From positions 1 through 64,000 of the forward strand of contig CAZOSF010000004.1 in assembly GCA_964582415.1 (NCBI GenBank): a stretch of 64,000 nt of DNA, given 5' to 3'. The DNA is from CAZOSF01 sp964582415 (GTDB lineage Bacteria; Bacteroidota; Bacteroidia; Flavobacteriales; Flavobacteriaceae). Positions 57,143 through 64,000 of this stretch are shown here, piece by piece. Made by a program: the position numbers and the translations under genes. Each line of letters begins with the position of its first letter. The stretch's first letter is position 1. The notes beneath the pieces are model-generated. The model was not told the DNA's origin. It saw nothing but the letters and a program-made list of their open reading frames with translations, and ran no database searches.

Positions 57143-60064
57143 TTAATCTATTTCAATTTCATCTACAAAGACCCAAGCCCTTCCTTTATGCTCATTACCT
57201 ATATGCCACTCGGGTAGTGGGCCAAGGGTTGTTGCTTTTATTTTTATATAACGGGCCCGATAACCCTTCATTTCAAATATCGCATCTTTTATTTGAACGG
57301 TTTCGGAAGGTTCTAGCGGGCCAAAAGATCGCTTTCCCAATTCTTTGAAGTGACCATTGGCTTGATCGGAGGTCCAGCATTTTATTTCCGTTGGAAAGAA
57401 AATCCAACTGCGTTGGTCTTCCAGGAAGGATACTTTTATGGTATCTATGGGTTGTAATTCTCCTAAATCAACAATGAATTCCACATCGGTATCATGGTAG
57501 CCCTGCCATGCCCCAGTTCTAAAGTCCTTCGATCCCTTAATGCCATCTATCAGTGCATTCGGGCCACCCCCATTGTATTGATTCGCGTATTCCGATAAAA
57601 GGGCAATCGATCTATTGGGGTCAACTTTATAAAATGGGGTCGCTAGGGTTGCACTTTTGCCGTTTTCATTTTCACCGTAGCATTCCAAAAGACTTTCTTC
57701 GGTGATGGTAAAAGGCGTTTCATATTTTTTGAATTCCCCATTGTTTAAACGATAAAAAATAGTACCATCACCCACCATTCCCAGGGCTATTTCCGTACTA
57801 TCCTGAAAGGCAACGGAACCTTTCAGTAGATAAGGGGCGGGTACTATATGATGGTCATTTATGGAGGTGATAGGTTCGTCTCCATCCATTGTGCCCCAGG
57901 TAGACGGCTGGGTTCCCATAGTAAATTCCAAAACACCCCCTTTCATGATTTCTTCGTGCATAAGAAAGCTTCGTGAAAGGGGGTGGCCATTTAAAAGGAC
58001 CTCTTGAACATAGGAATGTTCAGGATCAAAATTCTGTGCTATAACGGTAAAGGTATTTCCGTTTTCTAAAAAAATGGAGGCTTTTTCAAACAAGGGTAGG
58101 CCAATGATATACTGATTGATCCCCGGAGTTACAGGATAAAAGCCCAGACTGCTAAAGACATACCACGCACTCATTTGTCCACAGTCCTCATTTCCAGAAA
58201 TGCCATCGGGAGCATTAGAGTACATTTCCTTTCGGATTTGTAGCACTTTCTCTTGCGTTTTATCTGGCCGATTTACAAAATTGTAGAGATAGGCCATATG
58301 GTGACTGGGTTCATTCCCATGAGCGTACTGACCAATAAGCCCTGTGATATCCGCCTGATCCCGTCCAGAGGTGTTGGTCGGTGCAGTAAATAGTTTGTCC
58401 AAATGTTGCTCCAATCCTTTTTTCCCCTTCATCAAATTCATCAACCCGGAAATATCCTGAGGGGCATACAGACTGTACTGCCAGGCGTTGGCTTCCGTAT
58501 AATTGAAGTTTACCTCATAGGGATCGAATGGGGAGAACCAACTATTTCTGAAACGCCCTCGCATAAAACCAGATTCGGGGTCAAACACGTTTTTATAGGA
58601 TTGTGCCCGTTTAAGGAAACGTTCATAGTCCTCCAATTTACCCATCGATTTGGCCATTTGAGCAATCGTCCAATCGTCATAGGCATATTCCAAGGTTTTG
58701 GAAACGCTCTCGCTTTCCTCTTCTACAGGGATAAAACCAAGAGATACATAGGAAGCTAGCCCCAAATGCTCCTGTTCGGCACTGTGTTTCATCGCTTCAA
58801 AAGCTTTTTCTGCATCATATCCGCGAATATTCTTTAAGTACGCATCGGCAATTACTGGGACCCCGTGATACCCTATCATACAACCCGTATAATTACCTGC
58901 TAAGTCCCAAATGGGGAGGATTCCCCCCTCATCGTATTTAGCTAAAAAAGTATTGATAAAATCATTGGTCCGGTCCTGTTCGATAATGGTGTAGAGGGGG
59001 TGGGCTGCTCGATAGGTATCCCAAAGAGAAAATACTGTATAGTACTGGAAGCCTTCAGCCTTATGGATATTCAAATCCATGCCTCGGTAACGGCCATCCA
59101 CATCGCTATACAGGTTGGGGGCAATCATGGTATGGTATAATGCTGAATAGAAGGTTGTTTTGTCATCAATGGATGCCCCTTCCACAACAATTTTTTCCAA
59201 TTGATTTTCCCAAATTTCGGTCGCTTCTTTTCGTACTTGATCGAAGGTTTTATTTCCGATTTCTTTTTCCAGATTTTTTTGAGCCCCCTCATCATCTACC
59301 GCCGAAATACCTATTTTAATATAAACGGGTTCGTTGTTCGGATTATCAAACTGCAGCGCCGCTTTTTTGGTGTAGGGAAGCGGTTCGCTCAGACCTAAAT
59401 CACCTAGTAGTGGGTGGGAAAATTTAATATGGAAATAGAGGCGTTGATCTTTTGCCCAAGCTTCAGAAAATCGATGGCCACGAATCTCGAAGTCATTGAC
59501 CTTTTCCATGGAGGCACTATGCAGTTTGTCACGATGTTCCAAATCCAGTATGAGGTATTGATTTTCAGATGATGGATATTGATATCTATGCATGCCTGCT
59601 CGATAGGTGGTTGTAAGCTCCACCTGAATGTTCGTAGAATCGAGCAATACTTTATAATAGCCTGGAGAAGCTACCTCATTTTCATGCGAGAAATGAGCAC
59701 GATAGCCAGGCTTGCCATCAGCTCCATTATGAAGGTGCATTTCAGTAGTGGGCATCAAGAGAACATCTCCATAGTCACTCACGCCCGTGCCGCTGAGGTG
59801 AGTATGTGAAAAACCATAGATATAATTGTCGGAATAATGATATCCACTGCAACCATCCCAACCCTCCAGTCGGGTATCCGGACTCAATTGTATCATTCCA
59901 AACGGGAGGGTTGCGCCTGGGTAGGTGTGGCCGTGACCTCCAGTTCCAATAAATACATTCACATAGCTGGTTAAGGGTCCCTCTTTTTTTGCAGGCGGAA
60001 CTTTTTGGTTTTGGGAACAGGAGAATAAAACGGAAATTAGAAGTAGGAAAAATGCGGGCCTCAT
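57143..60064 (-). CDS. GH92 alpha-mannosidase lipoprotein with C-terminal F5/8-type domain
   Basis: 973 residues. Lipoprotein signal LLLISVLFSCSQNQ (Cys16). The GH92 region (about 30-750) has VNVFIGTGGHGHTYPGATLP near its start, DTYRAAHPLYTI, TGCMIGYHGVPVIADAY, YEVNFNYTEANAWQYS, PSHHMAYLYNFV and GNEDCGQMSAWYVFSSLGFY, all family landmarks. A chitobiase-C-like or FN3 linker follows, then an F5/8 (discoidin) domain (about 825-973). GH92 enzymes are calcium-dependent inverting exo-alpha-mannosidases, most on alpha-1,2 bonds of high-mannose N-glycans. It is in one operon with the glycosylasparaginase. Confidence 0.96.
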   Translation of the reverse strand: MRPAFFLLLISVLFSCSQNQKVPPAKKEGPLTSYVNVFIGTGGHGHTYPGATLPFGMIQLSPDTRLEGWDGCSGYHYSDNYIYGFSHTHLSGTGVSDYGDVLLMPTTEMHLHNGADGKPGYRAHFSHENEVASPGYYKVLLDSTNIQVELTTTYRAGMHRYQYPSSENQYLILDLEHRDKLHSASMEKVNDFEIRGHRFSEAWAKDQRLYFHIKFSHPLLGDLGLSEPLPYTKKAALQFDNPNNEPVYIKIGISAVDDEGAQKNLEKEIGNKTFDQVRKEATEIWENQLEKIVVEGASIDDKTTFYSALYHTMIAPNLYSDVDGRYRGMDLNIHKAEGFQYYTVFSLWDTYRAAHPLYTIIEQDRTNDFINTFLAKYDEGGILPIWDLAGNYTGCMIGYHGVPVIADAYLKNIRGYDAEKAFEAMKHSAEQEHLGLASYVSLGFIPVEEESESVSKTLEYAYDDWTIAQMAKSMGKLEDYERFLKRAQSYKNVFDPESGFMRGRFRNSWFSPFDPYEVNFNYTEANAWQYSLYAPQDISGLMNLMKGKKGLEQHLDKLFTAPTNTSGRDQADITGLIGQYAHGNEPSHHMAYLYNFVNRPDKTQEKVLQIRKEMYSNAPDGISGNEDCGQMSAWYVFSSLGFYPVTPGINQYIIGLPLFEKASIFLENGNTFTVIAQNFDPEHSYVQEVLLNGHPLSRSFLMHEEIMKGGVLEFTMGTQPSTWGTMDGDEPITSINDHHIVPAPYLLKGSVAFQDSTEIALGMVGDGTIFYRLNNGEFKKYETPFTITEESLLECYGENENGKSATLATPFYKVDPNRSIALLSEYANQYNGGGPNALIDGIKGSKDFRTGAWQGYHDTDVEFIVDLGELQPIDTIKVSFLEDQRSWIFFPTEIKCWTSDQANGHFKELGKRSFGPLEPSETVQIKDAIFEMKGYRARYIKIKATTLGPLPEWHIGNEHKGRAWVFVDEIEID

Positions 60065-60164
60065 GAATGCGATTTGAAAGGGAAAGGTACGAAATCACGT
60101 TAAAAAAAAGTAAATACTTCGTGCAGGTGCTGTAAACCCCATATCTTTATCAAAAATTATTGCT

Positions 60165-61394
60165 ATGATCCGCTGGATTATATTCATTTTCATTTACTTA
60201 CTCATTGATATCTATGCCTATCAAGCCTTTCGAACCCTAACCAAAAACACCTGGGTTCAGTGGTTGTATTTTCTGGTTTCCATCGGACTTTTAGGGTTAT
60301 TTATCTATCAAATAAGTGGAGGGACCCATTCACGGCAAATGACTCCTTTCCGAATGTATACCTTCGGCTTTTTTCTCTCTTTTTTAGTGCCCAAACTCCT
60401 TATCATTTTGTTCATGTTTGGGGAAGACCTATTCCGTTTGGGATTTGGTGTCTTTTCAAAGGTGGCTGGGAATAAGGAAGGTTTTCATATGCCTTCGCGC
60501 CGGCAGTTCATCAGTACTGTTGCCTTAGGGGTGGCTGCCATTCCTTTTACCTCCCTTTTGTATGGAATGTACCGCGGAAAATACAATTATCAAGTGCTAA
60601 AATATGCATTGGAATTTGATGACCTGCCAGATGCCTTCGACGGTTATACCATCACTCAAATCAGCGATATCCATAGCGGCAGCTTCGATAATGAAAACAA
60701 GGTGGCATATGGAATCGATTTGATCAATGAGCAAGAGAGCGATCTCATCCTTTTCACAGGGGATTTGGTGAACAATCAAAGTGATGAGATGCTACCATGG
60801 AAAGAACATTTCGCCAAATTGAAAGCAAAGGATGGGGTATATTCCGTTTTGGGAAATCATGACTATGGGGATTATATGACTTGGCCTTCGGAAGCTGCCA
60901 AAAAAGAAAATCTGGAAACTCTGAAAAGCATTCAAAAGGAAATGGGTTGGCGTTTACTTTTAAATGAAAACGTATCTCTTTCAAAAGGGGAGGCTTCCAT
61001 CAAACTAATTGGCGTTGAGAACTGGGGCGCTGGGGGATTCAAGAAAGCTGGCGATTTGGAAAAGGCATGTGAAGGCGTTTCCGATGATGATTTTAAGATC
61101 TTATTAAGTCACGACCCATCGCATTGGACAGAAAAAGTTAAGAACGATCGCAGGCACTTTCATCTTACCCTATCAGGGCATACCCACGGAATGCAATTTG
61201 GAGTGGAAATTCCTGGTTGGATTAAATGGAGCCCCGTAAAATACCGTTACGATTACTGGGCGGGTATCTATGAAGAACTTGGACAATACCTTAATGTAAA
61301 CCGAGGATTTGGCTTTATTGGTTACCCAGGACGTGTAGGAATTTGGCCTGAGGTATCAGTTATCCAGTTGAAAAAGCGCCGAAATACTGCATAA
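60165..61394 (+). CDS. Membrane-anchored metallophosphoesterase
   Basis: 409 residues. Four N-terminal membrane helices (IRWIIFIFIYLLIDIYAYQA, WVQWLYFLVSIGLLGLFIY, FGFFLSFLVPKLLIILFMFG, and one around FISTVALGVAAIPFTSLLYG). The calcineurin-like domain (about 150-400) has all five metal/phosphate motifs: TQISDIHSG, LFTGDLVNN, VLGNHDYGDY, LLSHDPSHW and LSGHTHGMQFG. Resembles YkuE/YaeI-type phosphoesterases, some of which act on UDP-sugars or lipid intermediates; the substrate here is unknown. Monocistronic; TATCTTTA at 60142-60149 is a possible -7 element. Confidence 0.92.
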   Translation: MIRWIIFIFIYLLIDIYAYQAFRTLTKNTWVQWLYFLVSIGLLGLFIYQISGGTHSRQMTPFRMYTFGFFLSFLVPKLLIILFMFGEDLFRLGFGVFSKVAGNKEGFHMPSRRQFISTVALGVAAIPFTSLLYGMYRGKYNYQVLKYALEFDDLPDAFDGYTITQISDIHSGSFDNENKVAYGIDLINEQESDLILFTGDLVNNQSDEMLPWKEHFAKLKAKDGVYSVLGNHDYGDYMTWPSEAAKKENLETLKSIQKEMGWRLLLNENVSLSKGEASIKLIGVENWGAGGFKKAGDLEKACEGVSDDDFKILLSHDPSHWTEKVKNDRRHFHLTLSGHTHGMQFGVEIPGWIKWSPVKYRYDYWAGIYEELGQYLNVNRGFGFIGYPGRVGIWPEVSVIQLKKRRNTA

Positions 61395-61408
61395 TTTCTC
61401 GGAAATGT

Positions 61409-61416
61409 TATATTTG
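61409..61416 (+). promoter_or_regulatory. -7 element of the thioredoxin-fold gene
   Basis: TATATTTG, perfect TAnnTTTG, 29 bp before the ATG at 61446; no TTG at the usual distance. Confidence 0.5.
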
Positions 61417-61445
61417 TAGTGAGCATCTGTTAAAGAAATCAGCCT

Positions 61446-61742
61446 ATGTCTAAGTTTGGCGATTTAATCGAGACGCACGTACCTGTCCTATTGGACTTCT
61501 ACGCGGAATGGGATCAGGCCTGTAAGGATATGCATCCAGTGCTACGTGACGTCGCAGCAGCCTTGGGGGACAAGGCTCGTGTTATCAAAATAGATATTGA
61601 AAAAAACAAGGAACTTTCCGAGGCACTTCGAGTAAAGGGCCTTCCTACCCTGATGATCTACAAGGACGGTGAAATGAAATGGCGCCAGAGTGGAGAACAG
61701 GACGCCAACACCTTAATTGGGTTGGTTAAGGAATACGTCTAG
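61446..61742 (+). CDS. Thioredoxin-fold protein lacking the CxxC motif
   Basis: 98 residues, one complete thioredoxin fold: LLDFYAEWDQACKDMHPVLR, RVIKIDIEKNKELSEALRVK, cis-Pro P67 in GLPTLMIYKDGE, and GEQDANTLIGLVKEYV. The usual W-C-G-P-C active site reads W22-D23-Q24-A25-C26, so the attacking first Cys is missing and only the resolving one remains. It cannot act as a normal dithiol reductase; a chaperone, adaptor or monothiol role is possible. The remaining fold is well kept, so this looks like a functional variant and not decay. Its TAG stop overlaps the stop of the convergent deacetylase at CTAG. Confidence 0.9.
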   Translation: MSKFGDLIETHVPVLLDFYAEWDQACKDMHPVLRDVAAALGDKARVIKIDIEKNKELSEALRVKGLPTLMIYKDGEMKWRQSGEQDANTLIGLVKEYV

Positions 61743-62377
61743 CGGAGGTCTAATCCAATCTTTTTTGCCTTCCACCCTTTTTTATCGATATAGTCCAAAA
61801 CTTTCGGTAGTGCATATCGCATATTTCGTTCGGCCTTCAAGCTGTCGTGAAATACAACGATGCTTCCGGGTTTAATGTGGTCAAGGACATTCCTTAGGCA
61901 TTTTTCCTCTGGAACGTTGCTATCCCAATCGTAACTCAGTACATCCCACATTACAATATGGTACCCCAGAGCATTGAGGGCTTTTGCCTGCTCCTTGGTA
62001 ATTTTTCCATAAGGTGGGCGGAATAACCAAGGACGATAGCCTATTAGTTTTTCTACCTTTTGAGTGTCTTCCAAATAAGAAAGAGTATCAGCATTTGTCC
62101 CTTTAAGATGATGGTAGGTATGATTGCCAATTTCATGGCCTTGATTTCGGATTTGGGAAAAAATATCTGGGTTTTTTAGAATGTTCTCCCCAATGCAGAA
62201 AAAAGTGGCTTGAGCATTGTGGGCTTTCAACTGTTCCAGCACCCAGGGGGTTACTTCTGGTATAGGGCCATCATCGAAGGTGAGGTAAATGTTCGGTTCT
62301 GAACGCGAAAATGCCCAAATTCGTTTGGGATACAACCAAGTTACGAATTTGGGCATTTTTGGCAGATAGACCTCCAT
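61739..62377 (-). CDS. Polysaccharide deacetylase (NodB/CE4 fold)
   Basis: 212 residues. Motif 1 IYLTFDDGPIPEVTPWVLEQ with the catalytic Asp pair, motif 2 HEIGNHTYHHLKG with the metal His pair, motif 3 RPPYGKITKEQ, then IVMWDVLSYDWDS and GSIVVFHDSLKAERNM (motif 5). CE4 enzymes remove N- or O-acetyl groups from peptidoglycan, chitin or other polysaccharides; no signal peptide is seen, so a cytoplasmic or membrane-peripheral substrate is possible. It starts 2 bp after the DUF2723 stop, so the two are an operon, suggesting a role in a surface glycan or glycolipid (inference). Confidence 0.93.
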   Translation of the reverse strand: MEVYLPKMPKFVTWLYPKRIWAFSRSEPNIYLTFDDGPIPEVTPWVLEQLKAHNAQATFFCIGENILKNPDIFSQIRNQGHEIGNHTYHHLKGTNADTLSYLEDTQKVEKLIGYRPWLFRPPYGKITKEQAKALNALGYHIVMWDVLSYDWDSNVPEEKCLRNVLDHIKPGSIVVFHDSLKAERNMRYALPKVLDYIDKKGWKAKKIGLDLR

Positions 62378-62379
62378 GA

Positions 62380-64000
62380 TTATTCCACGCCTATAGTGTC
62401 ATTCATCAGAGAATCCAGGATCTGTTCAGTTACCCGTTCTTTTTGAAGGAATTCCTCATCGATATCCATTCCCAATTGTCGGAAGAGCCCGCTAAAGGGT
62501 TGTAAATGGTTTTTGAAAATTGTTTTTTGCTCCTGATAATACTCTGGAGCGTCAAAGGCGTATACAATTTCCATCAAGCTTTCATACATATTCATCTTGG
62601 AATAAATATCCTCCAAGTTATCAGCTTGTTCCCCGAGACTCATACTGCCGAAATAACGAAGATATTCTTGATGTTTTTCAGCGGTTTGTTCAAATACCGT
62701 GCGCGCCTTTTCGTCGGCACCTAATTCATAATACGATAAAACAAAGGGTTCCAGCAGCGAATAGAATTCAAAATACTTAACGGGCATTTTCTCCATCGCC
62801 AAATCCAGTACAGCTTCCGCTTTGTCGTCTTGTCCTTCCTTCATTAATTGGTCGGCCAAGCGCGAAAGATTGCTACGATAAGTAATACTGTTTCTTCGGG
62901 TTTCAGTATCGTGGTAGATATCTGGATTTCCACTATTGCCCCAATCCCAACTCATCACGATATCATACATTTTATCGGCATCTACACGTCCCATTTCAAA
63001 TGGGTTTCTGGGATCGACCGGCGTGCGGATGGGCACTAATTTATAGGCCACCCCATCCAATTGAAGATAGTCTTTCAACCATAAATAGTCATCATCGCCA
63101 AAGGCACCTCCGCTGAAATAAATTGGACGTTCCCAATTGTTATTGGCGAGGATATCCAACATCAAAATGCGGTTCTTATAAATGAAATCACCTTTCAATT
63201 TGATATACATATTGTCCACAATCTTATCGGCATCCTTCGGATCGACCAAGCCATTGGCCAATACTTTTTCCTTATCCACGGGGATACGAATGATTTTGGA
63301 GGGGAAAGAACTGATAGCTTGACCGCTATTCAATTCGACCTTTGTAATGGGATTTTCACTAGCCACCCAGTTCATCCAGGTTTGAATATCTACAGTGTCT
63401 TCTTTGGTTTCTTGGTAGGCAATCACATCCCGAACCCCATATCGATATTGTTCATGTTTTAATTGTGAAGGCACAGGCTCACTTTCAAAAGCCTTTTTCT
63501 TCATGTCGTCGATATACCAATCGGTTTGGAAGAGACTGGTATTGACTACGCGAACATCTCTTCGATAATGCTCTACATTTTGTTGGTACCATAGTGCGAA
63601 CGTGTCGTTATCACCGATGGTAAAGAGGATAGCATTTGGATCGCAGGAGTCTAAATACATGCGGCCCATACTGTTTGCGGTGTAACGTCCAGAACGATCA
63701 TGGTCATCCCAGTTTTGGGTGGCCAATAGAACGGGTCCTGCCAATGCGGAAATAAGCAGAACGATGGGCAGAGCCATTTTGGGTTTTAGATAGTCTTTGA
63801 CCATATCAAAAAGGGCATAGGCGCCAAAGCCTATCCACATGGCAAAAACATAGAATGAACCTACCACTGCGTAGTCTCGCTCCCTAGGCTCGAAAGGACG
63901 TTCGTTGAGGTAAACTTTTAAGGCCAATCCAGTAAACAGGAAGAAGACCATTAGCACCCAGAAACTTTTTAGGTCGTTTTTGCCATGAAATACCAATCCT
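62380..64000 (-). CDS. DUF2723 (protein O-mannosyltransferase-like) membrane protein, C-terminal part
   Basis: Open frame to the window edge with no start; only the C-terminal 540 residues or so are visible of a family usually near 1000-1100 residues. Visible helices: SFWVLMVFFLFTGLALKVYL, YAVVGSFYVFAMWIGFGAY and MALPIVLLISALAGPVLLA. After them comes a soluble region with PFEPRERDYAVVGSF, CDPNAILFTIGDNDTFALWY and a C-terminal helical repeat-like part (NLSRLADQLMKEGQDDKAEA). These match DUF2723, a GT-C glycosyltransferase-like fold found across Bacteroidota. Donor and acceptor are unknown. First gene of the unit with the deacetylase. Confidence 0.88.
   Translation of the reverse strand, partial: GLVFHGKNDLKSFWVLMVFFLFTGLALKVYLNERPFEPRERDYAVVGSFYVFAMWIGFGAYALFDMVKDYLKPKMALPIVLLISALAGPVLLATQNWDDHDRSGRYTANSMGRMYLDSCDPNAILFTIGDNDTFALWYQQNVEHYRRDVRVVNTSLFQTDWYIDDMKKKAFESEPVPSQLKHEQYRYGVRDVIAYQETKEDTVDIQTWMNWVASENPITKVELNSGQAISSFPSKIIRIPVDKEKVLANGLVDPKDADKIVDNMYIKLKGDFIYKNRILMLDILANNNWERPIYFSGGAFGDDDYLWLKDYLQLDGVAYKLVPIRTPVDPRNPFEMGRVDADKMYDIVMSWDWGNSGNPDIYHDTETRRNSITYRSNLSRLADQLMKEGQDDKAEAVLDLAMEKMPVKYFEFYSLLEPFVLSYYELGADEKARTVFEQTAEKHQEYLRYFGSMSLGEQADNLEDIYSKMNMYESLMEIVYAFDAPEYYQEQKTIFKNHLQPFSGLFRQLGMDIDEEFLQKERVTEQILDSLMNDTIGVE

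Noticed and set aside
1..64000. CRISPR arrays, insertion sequences, prophage, toxin-antitoxin or defence genes
   Set aside because: No regularly spaced repeats, transposase, integrase, phage structural or restriction motifs were found; the gene content is housekeeping plus catabolic and storage functions.

Overview
The window is an ordinary chromosomal segment of a member of the Bacteroidota, most likely a marine Flavobacteriaceae. The evidence is: a TonB-dependent receptor with a CarboxypepD_reg-like N-terminus; a secreted protease with a C-terminal type IX secretion (T9SS) sorting domain; DUF5916, DUF5686-like and DUF2723 family proteins; GH92; and promoters that repeatedly show the Bacteroidota form TTG / 17-21 nt / TAnnTTTG instead of -35/-10 boxes. 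Ribosome-binding sites are mostly absent and several predicted transcription starts lie within a few bases of the start codon. The sequence is two pieces joined by exactly 100 N (29479-29578), directly after a tRNA-Ser gene. I saw no insertion sequence, prophage, CRISPR array or rRNA.

Layout. 1-11.6 kb: 3' truncated TonB receptor, dGTPase, secreted M36 protease, divergent dxs/tadA, cold-shock protein, then an aspS-ClC-small membrane protein run. 11.7-18.4 kb: a four-gene minus-strand efflux operon (tetR, tolC, adaptor, RND pump) whose promoter lies under a perfect 9+9 inverted repeat. 18.5-24.1 kb: prenyl diphosphate synthase, a small outer-membrane protein, and sucA-sucB of 2-oxoglutarate dehydrogenase. 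24.1-29.5 kb: a 43-residue membrane ORF, a two-component pair, a retropepsin-like protease, tatD-ansA and tRNA-Ser(GGA). 29.6-36.4 kb: an ExbB/ExbD operon with an extra membrane protein and two ExbD paralogues, a PorT-like barrel, a PAP2-like protein, rpoN and asnS. 36.5-44.6 kb: MMPL exporter, DUF5686-like barrel, frr-pyrH, and rplM-rpsI-rpsB-tsf. 44.8-50.5 kb: DUF5916 protein, a candidate small RNA, and polA. 50.6-55.2 kb: a cyanophycin locus (isoaspartyl peptidase, cyanophycinase, cyanophycin synthetase). 55.2-64 kb: a lipoprotein cytochrome c, a GH92-glycosylasparaginase operon, a membrane metallophosphoesterase, a thioredoxin-fold protein without CxxC, a NodB deacetylase and the C-terminal part of a DUF2723 protein.

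How the genes fit together. Two accessory themes stand out. One is nitrogen and carbon storage as cyanophycin, with synthesis, depolymerisation and dipeptide cleavage encoded side by side. The other is extracellular degradation of protein and N-glycans (M36 protease, GH92 mannosidase, glycosylasparaginase). The most interesting unannotated signals are: (1) a consensus promoter followed about 120 nt later by a strong intrinsic terminator with no gene between (47487-47640), a good small-RNA candidate; (2) a structured region without a U-tract between rpsI and rpsB; (3) the tetR operator-promoter; (4) a 43-residue single-helix membrane ORF at 24154-24285; (5) a ClC protein with Val where exchangers carry the internal proton glutamate. 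Four convergent gene pairs overlap by 4-6 bp at their stop codons. All assignments come from reading motifs; no database search was run.
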